Origin: Sphingomonas_R arantia
Lineage (GTDB): Bacteria; Pseudomonadota; Alphaproteobacteria; Sphingomonadales; Sphingomonadaceae
Reading direction: 5' to 3'
DNA: 64,000 nucleotides
Assembly: GCF_042682045.1 (NCBI RefSeq)
Contig: NZ_JBHUGS010000005.1
Coordinates: forward strand, 496,001-560,000
Shown: one piece after another, positions 46,876 through 56,306 of the stretch
Position numbering within the stretch: position 1 is the first letter of the stretch
Layout: each line of letters begins with the position of its first letter
Translations under genes and position numbers: made by a program
Notes under the pieces: model-generated
Database searches by the model: none
What the model was told of the DNA's origin: nothing
What the model saw: the letters and a program-made list of their open reading frames with translations, nothing else

Positions 46876-47663
46876 GGCGAGCTCCTATTTGGTTCTACGC
46901 AAAGCCGAATTTCTTCGGTTGGCGGAAGATCCGGGGCTTCCGCAGGGGTCACGAACTCACATCGCGGACTGTCCGCGCGCGCAGCGCATATCACGAAAGA
47001 TCGTTAACAGAAAATTCACAATGTTAATCAACGCAAGATCGCGGGCGTGTATTTCGTACAACTTGTCTTGAGCCTCCCGACCGGAATCGGTCCGGTTAGT
47101 ATGCGTCTGGCACGAACGGTCACGAAAGCGCGACGAAACGACTCGACGTTCCTTCCAGCTTTTCCAGCGAACAGTGGGAACGGACTACCGCCGACGTGGC
47201 ACAATCCGCGACCGGTTGAAGCTATGGGAGCATCCCATCGTCACCCCGCGCACAAGACGGGGTCGAACCGCCACAATCATGTCGTCGTCGCGGCAAAATG
47301 GTACAGCACCGGTTCGACGAAAGGTTGAGACCGCTTCGGTGTCGTCCCGATTAGGCGACGCCTACCCGCACGACTATCCACCTGTTCCCGTGGTGCTTTC
47401 GTGCCATTTGCCGGCATGTGATCGGTGCATGTCGGGCTAAGCGGGCCTGTATTGTGGCGCGGTCCAGCAGAGGACTATTACGTAAGCCATGCAGGCAACC
47501 GTCCGCGACCCGCCGGGTCGCAGTCGGCATATTATCGCAAGAACGGCAGATCATGCCGCGACGCCGATCCGAGCTGGATTATACTATATCCAAATAGAGC
47601 GCGCCACCGGGTACGTCGCGGACACGGAGACACCGCCGCGCACAGCCGTGCGCGGCTCGACGA
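46876..47663. other. Long intergenic region without a recognisable gene
   Basis: This is the longest gene-free stretch in the window (788 bases). Its first part, about 46985-47060, is much more AT-rich than the surroundings and contains TTGATTAAC and GTTAAC when read on the minus strand, a plausible upstream region for the regulator gene at 46875. Short open frames on the plus strand (for example 47047-47328 and 47489-47749) have no ribosome site or coding character that I can see. No tRNA or known riboswitch was recognised. A small RNA is possible but unsupported. Confidence 0.5.
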
Positions 47664-49319
47664 TCAGCCGTTACCGGTCGCCCGGACGATCGTCAGGAAC
47701 AGCGCGTAGAGCAGCCCGGCCAGCAGCATCGCCGCCGGCAGCGTCATGATCCACGCAAGCGCGATGTTGCGCACGGTGCTCTTCTGCAGCCCGGAGCCGT
47801 TCGCAACCATCGTGCCCGCCACGCCGCTCGACAGGATGTGCGTCGTCGACACCGGCATGCCCTTCACCTGCGCCAGCAGGATCGTGCTCGCCGCCACCAG
47901 CTCGGCCGCGGCCCCCATGCCGTAGGTCAGATGCGCCTTGCCGATCTTCTCGCCGACCGTGACGACGATGCGCTTCCACCCGATCATCGTGCCCAGCCCG
48001 AGCGCCAGCGCCACCGCGATCTTGACCCAGGTCGGGATGTAGCGCGTCCCCTGTTCCAGCAGGTGCTGATACGCGGTCAGCACCTTGTCCCCGCCGTTCG
48101 GGAACCGCGTAACCGCTGCCTCCTTGTCCTCGTTCAACAGCCGCAGCGTGTCGTAGGCGAGGTACATTTCGTTGCGCACATTCTTGGTTTCGGCGGCCGG
48201 CACGCGGCGGAGCGATCCGTAGCTGCGCAGGTCCCCGACGATCTGCCCCGAAATATTGTCCAGCGCGGCATAGACCTGCGGCGTGTCGGGCTGATGCGTC
48301 CGCAACGCGCGCTGCAACGTGGTGCGTGCCTCCGGCGGATCCATCGTCACGCCGGCCGCCTTGCTGCGGAACACCGTCTGCGCATCGGACGCGGCCTGGA
48401 TGAACGCGGGCGTCGAACTGTCGGGCATCGTGCGGTTCAGCGCATAGGCGGTCGGCGCGACGCCGATCAGGATCAGCATGATCAGCCCCATGCCCTTCTG
48501 CCCGTCGTTGCTGCCATGCGCGAAGGACACCGCGGTGCAGGTGAAGATCAACAGCGCGCGGATGTGCAGGGGCGGCGGCTGCTCGCCCTTTGGCTCCTCG
48601 TACAGTTTCGGATCGGGCAGCACGCGCTTCATCGCCCAGAGCAGCAGCATCGCGGCGACGAAGCCGATGACCGGGCTGATCAGCAGCGCCAGCAGCACGC
48701 TTTCGGCCTGGCTCCATTCCACGCCCGCGGTCGCGGCCGCCCCGCTGCCCAGCCACTGGTTCGCCACGCCGACGCCCAGGACGGAGCCGATCAGCGCATG
48801 GCTCGACGAATTGGGTAGCCCCATGAACCAGGTGCCCAGGTTCCACACCACCGCGGCGATCAGCAACGCGAAGATCATCGCATAGCCGCCCGCGCTGCCG
48901 ACGTTCAGGATCAGGTCGACCGGCAACAGCGTGATGATGCTGTACGCCACCGCACCCGTCGACACGATGACGCCGATGAAGTTCCAGACGCCCGACCAAA
49001 CCACCGCGAAGACGGGTTTCAGCGAATGGGTATAGATCACGGTCGCGACCGCATTGGCGGTATCGTGAAACCCGTTCACGAACTCGAACCCCAGCGCGAT
49101 CAGCAGCGCGAGGCCCAGGAACAGGAACGCCCCGATCGCCAGCGGCTCGCCCACGCGCTGCGTATCGAGGAAGACGCTGACGCCCGCATAGACCAGCCCG
49201 GCGAGCAGCGCGACGAGGAAGCCGATCGTCGCCGCCGGATGGACCTTGTGGTCCATCGCGACCCGCGGCGGTGCCTCGCCGACCCGGTCGATCACGGACG
49301 GTGCTGCTGCTGCTGTCAT
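47664..49319 (-). CDS. Inorganic phosphate transporter, PiT family
   Basis: A 551-residue membrane protein with the two PiT signatures: ALGFEFVNGFHDTANAVATVIYT near residue 60 and SFAHGSNDGQKGMGLIMLIL in the second half, plus GLPNSSSHALIGSVLGVGVA and GMPVSTTHILSSGVAGTMVA. It imports phosphate (as metal-phosphate) using the proton gradient. The central cytoplasmic loop is long. No PhoU-like/DUF47 partner is next to it. It stands alone, followed only by the long gap. Confidence 0.92.
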   Translation of the reverse strand: MTAAAAPSVIDRVGEAPPRVAMDHKVHPAATIGFLVALLAGLVYAGVSVFLDTQRVGEPLAIGAFLFLGLALLIALGFEFVNGFHDTANAVATVIYTHSLKPVFAVVWSGVWNFIGVIVSTGAVAYSIITLLPVDLILNVGSAGGYAMIFALLIAAVVWNLGTWFMGLPNSSSHALIGSVLGVGVANQWLGSGAAATAGVEWSQAESVLLALLISPVIGFVAAMLLLWAMKRVLPDPKLYEEPKGEQPPPLHIRALLIFTCTAVSFAHGSNDGQKGMGLIMLILIGVAPTAYALNRTMPDSSTPAFIQAASDAQTVFRSKAAGVTMDPPEARTTLQRALRTHQPDTPQVYAALDNISGQIVGDLRSYGSLRRVPAAETKNVRNEMYLAYDTLRLLNEDKEAAVTRFPNGGDKVLTAYQHLLEQGTRYIPTWVKIAVALALGLGTMIGWKRIVVTVGEKIGKAHLTYGMGAAAELVAASTILLAQVKGMPVSTTHILSSGVAGTMVANGSGLQKSTVRNIALAWIMTLPAAMLLAGLLYALFLTIVRATGNG

Positions 49320-49677
49320 CGGTCACTCCTGCCTCGCGCATGTCCGCCATGCGCCGGCCCGACGTCGGACCTATCAAACTCGCCTTCGATGCCAACCGCG
49401 TCAGATTTGTTACAACGCCCCGGTCGGCGGGGTGAACCGGCTCGCCAAGGCTCATCGCCCGATCGGCAACACACGGTCTCGATTGGCGCAATCTTGCGCC
49501 CGATCCTAACCTATATCTAGCTGAAACGGCTATTTGCGGCGCAGGAACTTGGTATCGCCTGCAATCGCGCGGGCGTCGGCGGAAACCATCTCCACCGCCG
49601 GCGGCCTGCTGGAGACGACCGATGCCGCTGATCCGTTTGTGCATGAGGACCGTGATGCGCCCGGGCGCGCCCTGCTC
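49320..49677. other. Divergent promoter region with short palindrome
   Basis: The 358-base region separates the divergent phosphate and dicarboxylate transporter genes. It contains a perfect inverted repeat GGCGCAA-TC-TTGCGCC at 49485-49500 and a slightly AT-richer segment near 49505-49530 (CCTAACCTATATCTAGC). Either could be part of a promoter. The plus-strand frame is open from 49534, but that upstream part lacks conservation with transporters and is treated as untranslated. Confidence 0.45.
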
Positions 49678-50955
49678 ATGACCGAGTCGCACGCGTCGTC
49701 GACGGACGGCCGTCGCCCGTTCCGCATCAATCGCACCGCGCGGATCTTCGTGGCGCTGGTCGGCGGCATCCTGCTCGGCACCTTCCTGGCCGACCGGCAG
49801 CCCGCTTTGTTGGCGAACGTCCTGGCGGTCGCAACTCCGATCGGGCGGCTGTGGCTCAACGGGCTGACCATGACGGTCGTGCCGCTGGTGTTCGGGCTGC
49901 TGGTGACCGGCATCGCCAGCGCCGCGGAAAGCGCATCGGCGGGCGGCGTCGCGCGGCGCGCGCTCCTGTGGTTCGCGGTCCTGCTGATCGCCGCGGCCGG
50001 GGTCAGCGCACTGCTGTCGTCCGCGCTGCTCGCCGTCTGGCCGCCGGCCGAGTCCGCCGCACTGCTCACCGGGCCGACTGCCGCCGCCGCGCCCGCCCCG
50101 GCTGACGGCCCGACCGACTGGGTGGGCGGGTTGATCCCGACCAACCCGATCAAGGCCGCGGCCGACACGGCGATGGTCCCGCTCGTCGTCTTCGCCATGC
50201 TGTTCGGGTTCGCGATGGCGCGGATCGCGGCACCGCTGCGCGCCGCCCTCGTCACCGCATTCCGCGGGATCGTCGAAACGATGCTGGTGATCGTCGACTG
50301 GGTGCTGTGGCTGGCCCCGCTCGGGGTCTTCGCGCTCGCGCTGGCGGTCGGTGCGCAGCTCGGGCTCGGCGCGGCGGGCACCTTGCTCCATTATGTGCTG
50401 ATCGTCGCGGCGGCGTGCCTGTCCGCCGCGCTGCTCGCGATGGTTGCGGCGGTCGTGGCGGGGCGCATGTCGCCCGTCGCTTTCCTGCGCGCGGCGTTGC
50501 CGGCCCAGGTCGTGGCGGTCAGCACGCAATCCTCGCTGGCGTCGCTGCCCGCAATGATCGCCGCGGCCCCGGCGCTCGGGTCGGATCGCGATGCGGCCGG
50601 CGTCATCTTTCCGCTCGCCGTCTCGATCTTCCGCGCGGCCAGCGCGGCGGCGAACATGGCGGTCGCGGTCTATCTGGCGCACCTCCACGGCGTGCCGCTG
50701 ACCAGCGCAACGCTCGCGGTCGGCGTCGTCACTGCCGCGGCGGTCAGCCTCGCGGCGGTCGGGCTGCCGGCGCAGGTGTCGTTCTTCGCCACGATCGCGC
50801 CGGTGTGCGTCGCGATGGGCGTGCCGATCACGTTGCTCCCGGTCCTGCTCGCGGTCGAATCGCTGCCCGACATCTTCCGCACGTTCGGCAACGTGACCGC
50901 CGATCTCGCGGTCGTGCGGCTGGCCGGTCGATCAGGTGCGCGTGAAGACGGCTGA
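49678..50955 (+). CDS. Dicarboxylate/amino acid:cation symporter (DAACS family)
   Basis: A 425-residue transporter of the SLC1/DctA/GltP superfamily with about eight membrane segments. LNGLTMTVVPLVFGLLVTGIA matches the conserved third segment, GGLIPTNPIKAAADTAMVPLVVFAMLFGFAM the fourth, and VAVSTQSSLASLPAM is the Ser-rich re-entrant loop. The usual NMDGT-like motif in segment 7 is altered (SAAANMAVAVYLAH), so substrate preference (C4-dicarboxylate or amino acid) is uncertain. The start MTESHASS at 49678 is chosen. Its 3' end overlaps the methyltransferase gene by 24 bases. Confidence 0.85.
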   Translation: MTESHASSTDGRRPFRINRTARIFVALVGGILLGTFLADRQPALLANVLAVATPIGRLWLNGLTMTVVPLVFGLLVTGIASAAESASAGGVARRALLWFAVLLIAAAGVSALLSSALLAVWPPAESAALLTGPTAAAAPAPADGPTDWVGGLIPTNPIKAAADTAMVPLVVFAMLFGFAMARIAAPLRAALVTAFRGIVETMLVIVDWVLWLAPLGVFALALAVGAQLGLGAAGTLLHYVLIVAAACLSAALLAMVAAVVAGRMSPVAFLRAALPAQVVAVSTQSSLASLPAMIAAAPALGSDRDAAGVIFPLAVSIFRAASAAANMAVAVYLAHLHGVPLTSATLAVGVVTAAAVSLAAVGLPAQVSFFATIAPVCVAMGVPITLLPVLLAVESLPDIFRTFGNVTADLAVVRLAGRSGAREDG

Positions 50956-51882
50956 CACCAGCGCGATCCGCTCCACCTCGGCATATTGCGGCCGGTCCAG
51001 TTCCTCGCCGAACACGTCCGGGTCGATCTCGCGGTAACGCAGCGTGCAACCATGGTCGCCCGCGGCCTGCACCAGACGCGCTTTCAGCGGATCCTGCCCG
51101 TCCAGGATCGCGCTCCCCGTGTAAAGAATGGCCCGCCCGGTCCCGGACAGCTTGCCGAGCGCGGCGAGCGTCAGGTCGAACGGCAATTGCGCGCCGTGCA
51201 TTCCGCCGCCGTCGCGGTAGGCGCGGCTGTCGTCGTCCATCAGATAGGGCGGGTTGAGCAGCGCGAGATCGAACGGCGCGGGCACATCGTCCAGGCCGCT
51301 GGTCTCGATCGTCTCGATCGCGAACCCCGCCGCCGCTGCATTGATGCGGGCCAGGCGCAGCGCGTGGCCATTGATGTCGGTCGCCACGACCGTCGCGCCG
51401 GGGCACAACGCCGCCGCCGTGACCGCCCCGACGCCTGCGCCGACGCCGATATCGACGATGCGCCCCCCCGCCGGCAGCGGCTGGCGCTCCAGCTCATCGG
51501 CGATCAGGTTGGCGAAGCGGTAGCTGTCCGGCCCCAGGAACACCGCGTCGGTGCCCGCGGTCGGATAGGCCGAGTGCCAGAAGGCGACATCGCGCACGGT
51601 CGACAGCCGAACCATGCTGCGCAACGCGGCACCCGTCTCGTCGAGCATCCCGACCTCGCGCAGCGCCTCCTCGATCGCACGCGGGATCGCCCCGCTCTCG
51701 AACGGCACGCTCCAACCGAAGACGTCGGTCAGCGACCCCGCCCGGCGGTCCGGCGACCGGGCCAGCACCCGGCCGTGCGTCTCCGGCGTCGGCGTGACGT
51801 GACGATAGCCGTCGGCGACCAGTTGTCGCGACAGGTCGAGAAGGGCTTGGTCGGCTTCTGAAAAATGTTGCATCCGCATCAC
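50932..51882 (-). CDS. Class I SAM-dependent methyltransferase with NPPY motif
   Basis: A 316-residue protein: a helical N-terminal domain (~1-130) and a methyltransferase fold with RIVDIGVGAGVGAVTAAAL near residue 142, VVATDINGHALRLARINA, and the catalytic LALLNPPYLMDDD near residue 215. NPPY motifs methylate planar or amide nitrogen, as in PrmC (glutamine) and N6-adenine enzymes. The arrangement resembles HemK/PrmC-like and rRNA enzymes but it is not adjacent to prfA. The target cannot be named. Confidence 0.75.
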   Translation of the reverse strand: MMRMQHFSEADQALLDLSRQLVADGYRHVTPTPETHGRVLARSPDRRAGSLTDVFGWSVPFESGAIPRAIEEALREVGMLDETGAALRSMVRLSTVRDVAFWHSAYPTAGTDAVFLGPDSYRFANLIADELERQPLPAGGRIVDIGVGAGVGAVTAAALCPGATVVATDINGHALRLARINAAAAGFAIETIETSGLDDVPAPFDLALLNPPYLMDDDSRAYRDGGGMHGAQLPFDLTLAALGKLSGTGRAILYTGSAILDGQDPLKARLVQAAGDHGCTLRYREIDPDVFGEELDRPQYAEVERIALVSAVFTRT

Positions 51883-51951
51883 TTAGGCCCCCTGCCCGGC
51901 GACGCAACCGCTTGCCCGACCCGTCCTCGCCCAAACCGGACGACGGCAGGA

Positions 51952-52920
51952 TCAGCAACCGTTGAGCGCGTCGATCGATCGAATGAACGCGCGGCCGTCG
52001 CGGTCGGCAAGGCGGATGACCGCGCTGCCCTCGCAACGCGACCGGCCGGCCGAATAACGGTAGCTGACCCGATAGCGACCCGCGTCCAGCGGCACGACCC
52101 GCGTCAGACGGATCGGCTCGGCCAATCGTCCGTAGAACCGCGCCATCGCATCGGGTGCAAACGCCCCGCTCGCCCGCTTCTCGGGCACGACCTGCGCCGA
52201 TGCCGCACGGCCATTCCCTTCGCCCAGCGCCGCGTAGAACCGCCGAACCGTCGCCTCCCCCGCGTCACCCGCCGGCACGACCGACCGCGGCTCTGTGCTA
52301 CGGGCGTCCGTTGCCCGTTCGTCGGTTGGCTCGGCCAAGCGCTCGGCAACCGGCACCGGCGCTGCATCGTCGGAAACGCTCGCGTCCTGCTGCCCCGGAT
52401 CGATCGCCGGCGACGGCCGGTACGCGCCGGTCGACAGGTTGAACGCGGCCAACCTGCCGATGATCGGCTCCGCCCCGGTCAGCCGGTAGACATAGCCGCT
52501 GCCGTCGGCCGCCGCCTGGGCGGTATAGTCGATATCCGCTGTCAGGCTGCGCTCGCCCCCGAACGCCCGCTCGGCACCCGCCGGGACCTGTAGGATGAAC
52601 CGGCCCGAACATTGCGTCCGGTCGAGCGCCGGGTCCCACCCGTTCACGACCGGATCCTCGATCCGCACGATCGAATAGTCGGCCAGGATATCGAGGTTGG
52701 TCCGATCGCCCTGACGCTGGCTGACGGCCCGGTCGAACACGATGCCCTTCAGCCGGTCATAGGCGGTCGACGACGCGCAGGCGGCCCGGTGGCGCTTCGC
52801 CTCTGCCCGCGGCTTGACAGCATCGGGCGCTTGCTTCGGCTCGACCTTGCCACACCCGCCGAGCGCGAGCGCCAGGATGACCGCGGCGCCGCCGCCGATC
52901 GCTTTAGACAGTGTCCGCAT
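51952..52920 (-). CDS. Hypothetical lipoprotein
   Basis: A 322-residue protein with a clear lipobox, LALALGGCGK, so it should be anchored by lipid. The N-terminal half contains a domain-like segment (YDRLKGIVFDRAV ... SIVRIEDPVV ... CSGRFILQVPAG), and a linker rich in Pro/Asp leads to a second segment with VRRFYAALGEGNGRAASAQVVPEKR and repeated Cys near the C-terminus. I do not recognise the family. It lies alone between the methyltransferase and the exporter. Confidence 0.7.
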   Translation of the reverse strand: MRTLSKAIGGGAAVILALALGGCGKVEPKQAPDAVKPRAEAKRHRAACASSTAYDRLKGIVFDRAVSQRQGDRTNLDILADYSIVRIEDPVVNGWDPALDRTQCSGRFILQVPAGAERAFGGERSLTADIDYTAQAAADGSGYVYRLTGAEPIIGRLAAFNLSTGAYRPSPAIDPGQQDASVSDDAAPVPVAERLAEPTDERATDARSTEPRSVVPAGDAGEATVRRFYAALGEGNGRAASAQVVPEKRASGAFAPDAMARFYGRLAEPIRLTRVVPLDAGRYRVSYRYSAGRSRCEGSAVIRLADRDGRAFIRSIDALNGC

Positions 52921-53182
52921 GTTTCAAATCTCGTCGATCGCTCGCGCAACGGCGCTGCATGGTAGAACCGGACCGGTAGGCGACCTCGTCGCCGCACGAT
53001 AGCCTGCCCGAGCCACGCCGCGGCCCGAACGGGTGACGCAGCGCCCGACCGGACGGGCAGCGCGCCCGCCCGAAAACCAAGCCCGGACATCGGGCACCGG
53101 CCGCGCATCTGAACGTTCAACGCGCGAAACGGATCACGCGCCGCTAGAACGAGACGGGAGCAACATCGATGGGGGTTGGGGA

Positions 53183-54853
53183 ATGACGGACATCGACGAC
53201 GCGCCCGCCCCTCCCTCGCCGCTGAAGCCGTTCCGCTATCCCATCTTCCGCGACGTGTGGCTCGCCAACCTGCTGTCGCGGTTCGGCGGGCTGATCCAGT
53301 CGGTCGGCGCGTCGTGGCTGATGGTGTCGCTGGGTGCGTCCGCGACGTTGATCAGCCTCGTCCAGACATCCACCACCCTGCCCATCATGCTGTTCTCGCT
53401 GCTCGCCGGCGCGCTGGCCGACACGTTCGACCGCCGCCGGCTGATGCTGATCGCCCAGCTGTTCATGCTGGTCGTGTCGCTGCTGCTCTCCCTCGCGGCC
53501 TGGTTCGGCGTGCTGACCCCCTGGCTGCTGCTGGCGTTCACCTTCCTGATCGGGACGGGCGCCGCGCTCAATGGCCCGGCGTGGCAGGCATCGGTCGGCG
53601 ACATGGTCCCGCGCGACGATCTGCCCGCGGCGGTGGCGCTCAACAGCATGGGGTTCAACGTCGCGCGCAGCACCGGGCCGGCGGTCGGCGGGCTGGTCGT
53701 CGCGGCATTCGGTGCGGCCGCCGCGTTCGCGGTCAACACGGTCAGCTATCTCGGCCTGCTGTTCGTACTCACCCGCTGGCGGTCGCCCGCCCGTCGCGAG
53801 CAGTTACAGCGCGAAACGCTGGGCCGCGCGATGGGTGCGGGGCTGCGCTACGTCGCGCTGTCGCCGTCCATCCTCACCGTCCTGGTGCGCAGCCTGGTCT
53901 TCGGACTGGGTGCAAGCGCCATCCCCGCGCTCATGCCGCTCGTCGCGCGCGATCTGGTCGCGGGCGGCCCGCTGATCTTCGGCCTGCTGCTCGGCGCGTT
54001 CGGGATCGGCGCGGTCGTCGGCGCCTATTTCTCCAGCGGCCTGCGCAGGACATTGTCGACCGAGGGGTTCGTGCGGTTCGCCCTGATCGCGCTGGCCGCG
54101 GCCTCGATCGCCACCGCCTTCAGCCACTCCGTCATCCTGACCATGGCCGCGCTGTTCGTCGGCGGCGCCGGCTGGGTGCTCGCGCTTTCGACCTTCAACG
54201 TCACCGTCCAGATGGCGTCGCCGCGCTGGGTCGTCGGCCGCACGCTCGCGCTGTACCAGATGTCCGCATTCGGCGGCATGGCGCTGGGCAGCTGGCTCTG
54301 GGGCAGCGTGACCGAACAGGCGAGCCTCGAGACGGCTTTGCTTTGTTCGGCGGGGGTCTCGATCGGCTGCCTCGTCATGGGCCTCGTCCTGCCCCTCCCG
54401 ATGGCGGGGAAGGCGGACCTCGAACCGCTCGGCCGGTGGAAGGCGCCCACGCTGGCGGTGCCGATCGAAGGCCGGAGCGGACCGGTGGTCACCACCATCG
54501 AGTACCGCATCGACGACGACAAGCTCGCCGAGTTCCTCCACCTCATGGTCGAGCGGCGACGCGTCCGGCGGCGCGACGGCGCGCGCCACTGGCTACTGCT
54601 GCGCGATCTGGAGCAGCCGGCGGTTTGGGTCGAACGCTACGATACGGCGACCTGGACCGAGACCGTCCGGCACAACGAGCGTGCGACACGGGCCGATGCC
54701 GACATCGGCGAACGCCTGCGTGCGCTGAATGCCGGCAACGAGCGGCCGCGGGTCCACCGGATGCTGGCCCGCGACCTCGACGCGGTCCTCGACGACGCCG
54801 ACGTCACCGCCGCGCTCGCCCAGCCGCTCACCGATCCGTCCCGCCAGGCGTGA
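53183..54853 (+). CDS. MFS exporter with C-terminal ABM-like domain (MFS_3 type)
   Basis: A 556-residue protein. Residues ~1-410 are a 12-span MFS transporter (PIFRDVWLANLLSRFGGLIQSVGASWLMVSL, DTFDRRRLMLIAQ, RSTGPAVGGLVV), in the enterobactin-exporter-like MFS_3 group. Residues ~425-556 form a soluble tail that looks like a dimeric alpha-beta barrel (VVTTIEYRIDDDKLAEFLHLM; WLLLRDLEQPAVWVERYDTATWTE), as often seen in this group. Likely a drug or metabolite exporter; it is 7 kb from the NRPS/PKS genes. The start at 53183 is within GGGGAATG; the upstream open frame lacks similarity. Confidence 0.85.
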   Translation: MTDIDDAPAPPSPLKPFRYPIFRDVWLANLLSRFGGLIQSVGASWLMVSLGASATLISLVQTSTTLPIMLFSLLAGALADTFDRRRLMLIAQLFMLVVSLLLSLAAWFGVLTPWLLLAFTFLIGTGAALNGPAWQASVGDMVPRDDLPAAVALNSMGFNVARSTGPAVGGLVVAAFGAAAAFAVNTVSYLGLLFVLTRWRSPARREQLQRETLGRAMGAGLRYVALSPSILTVLVRSLVFGLGASAIPALMPLVARDLVAGGPLIFGLLLGAFGIGAVVGAYFSSGLRRTLSTEGFVRFALIALAAASIATAFSHSVILTMAALFVGGAGWVLALSTFNVTVQMASPRWVVGRTLALYQMSAFGGMALGSWLWGSVTEQASLETALLCSAGVSIGCLVMGLVLPLPMAGKADLEPLGRWKAPTLAVPIEGRSGPVVTTIEYRIDDDKLAEFLHLMVERRRVRRRDGARHWLLLRDLEQPAVWVERYDTATWTETVRHNERATRADADIGERLRALNAGNERPRVHRMLARDLDAVLDDADVTAALAQPLTDPSRQA

Positions 54854-54878
54854 TCCCGAGGTAGCCGGCGGCCTAATA

Positions 54879-54889
54879 TGGTCTGACCA
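54879..54889. promoter_or_regulatory. GntR-type palindrome upstream of uxuA
   Basis: TGGTC-T-GACCA is a perfect 11-bp palindrome, 165 bases upstream of the mannonate dehydratase start. It matches the TTGGTnnnACCAA-like core recognised by FadR-subfamily GntR regulators such as UxuR and ExuR, which repress uronate genes. A second interrupted repeat, ACCAC (54951-54955) and GTGGT (54965-54969), lies closer to the gene. Assignment to a uronate regulator is inferred from the context. Confidence 0.55.
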
Positions 54890-55053
54890 ACTGACACGTC
54901 GATAGCCCGAACGGCCGACCACTGCCCGCTTTCCGCGGGTAATCGGCCTTACCACCCTTTAAACGTGGTTTATCAATTCGTGCGCTGTTAGGGTTTGCGG
55001 GCATACCGGGTGAGGCCGTGTTGACGACAACGGAAGGTGAGCGACGCGTGGCG

Positions 55054-56241
55054 ATGACGGAGACGATGCGTTGGTTCGGTCCGTCCGATCCGGTCACCCT
55101 GCGCGACATCCGACAGGCAGGCGCCGTCGGCATCGTGACCGCACTTCACGAGATTCCCAACGGCGATGTCTGGCCGCACGCCGCCATCCTGGCGCGCAAG
55201 ACGATGCTCGAGGAAGCCGGGCTCCGCTGGGCGGTCGTCGAAAGCCTGCCCGTCCCCGAGGCGATCAAGACGCGCGGCCCCGGTGCGGAGGACTGCATCG
55301 CCGCCTATTGCCAGAGCCTGACGAATCTGGCCGCCTGCGGGATCCGCACCGTCACCTACAACTTCATGCCGGTCATCGACTGGACCCGGACCGACCTGGC
55401 CTGGCCAATGCCCGACGGAGCGCTGGCGCTCCGGTTCGAACTGGAGGCCGCGGCGGTCTACGACCTCCACATGCTGCGCCGGCCGGGTGCCGAACGCGAC
55501 TATCCGGACGATCTGCGCGATCGTGCCGCCCACCGGTTCGCCGCGATGGACGAGGCGGAACGCGCCCGGCTCGAACGGACGATCATCGCCGGCCTGCCGG
55601 GCAGCGAGGAAGGCTTTACGGCGGATCGCTTCCGCGCCGCACTGTCGGCCTATGACGCGATCGATGCCGACACGCTGCGCGATACCCATGTCGCGTTCCT
55701 GCAAGCGGTCTGCCCCGTCGCGGACGCGCTCGGGATGCAACTCGTCGTCCACCCGGACGATCCGCCCTTCCCGCTCTTCGGCCTGCCCCGCGTGGTCAGC
55801 ACGGAGGCCGACGTGGCGACCCTGTTCCGCCGCGTGCCGAACCCCTCGAACGGCCTGTGCTTCTGCGCCGGATCGTTCGGCGCGCGGCCGGACAACGATC
55901 TTCCCGGCATGATCGACCGGCTGGGCGACCGGATCGGCTTCCTCCACCTCCGTTCGGTCCAGCGCGAACCCGGCGGCGCGTTCCACGAGGCGGCGCATCT
56001 TGAGGGCGACGCCGACATGGTCGCGCTGGTCGCCGCGATCCATGCGGTGCAGGTCCGCACGGGCCGCTCGATCCCGATGCGCCCGGACCACGGCCACCAG
56101 ATGCTCGACGACCTGACGAAGCGGACCCTGCCCGGCTACTCGCTGCTCGGTCGCATGCGCGGTCTGGCCGAACTGCGCGGGCTGGAACGCGGAATCGCGC
56201 ATATGGCCGCGCAGGCGGAGATCCGGCGCGACGATCCCTGA
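55054..56241 (+). CDS. uxuA: Mannonate dehydratase
   Basis: A 395-residue UxuA. Conserved N-terminus MRWFGPSDPVTLRDIRQAGAVGIVTALHEIPNGDVW, the metal-site region NFMPVIDWTRTDL, VVHPDDPPFPLFGLPR, LCFCAGSFGARPDNDL, FLHLRSVQREP and MRPDHGHQM. It dehydrates D-mannonate to 2-keto-3-deoxygluconate, a step of glucuronate catabolism. The ATG at 55054 matches the family N-terminus; an in-frame GTG six bases upstream has better spacing from GGAAGG and is an alternative. It leads a three-gene unit with the transporter and a GH115 enzyme. Confidence 0.95.
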   Translation: MTETMRWFGPSDPVTLRDIRQAGAVGIVTALHEIPNGDVWPHAAILARKTMLEEAGLRWAVVESLPVPEAIKTRGPGAEDCIAAYCQSLTNLAACGIRTVTYNFMPVIDWTRTDLAWPMPDGALALRFELEAAAVYDLHMLRRPGAERDYPDDLRDRAAHRFAAMDEAERARLERTIIAGLPGSEEGFTADRFRAALSAYDAIDADTLRDTHVAFLQAVCPVADALGMQLVVHPDDPPFPLFGLPRVVSTEADVATLFRRVPNPSNGLCFCAGSFGARPDNDLPGMIDRLGDRIGFLHLRSVQREPGGAFHEAAHLEGDADMVALVAAIHAVQVRTGRSIPMRPDHGHQMLDDLTKRTLPGYSLLGRMRGLAELRGLERGIAHMAAQAEIRRDDP

Positions 56242-56306
56242 CGAGACCACCGGGATTGCGACGGACGACAAGCGGGCAAACCGCGGGAGACGGAGAGGTG
56301 AACGGC

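Noticed and set aside
47489..47749. Small plus-strand open frame in the long gap
   Set aside because: It runs into the end of the phosphate transporter gene, lacks a ribosome site, and has no coding character.
47671..50688. 1005-residue minus-strand open frame across two transporter genes
   Set aside because: It spans two genes and their divergent promoter region and has no domain; the PiT and DAACS proteins are convincing.
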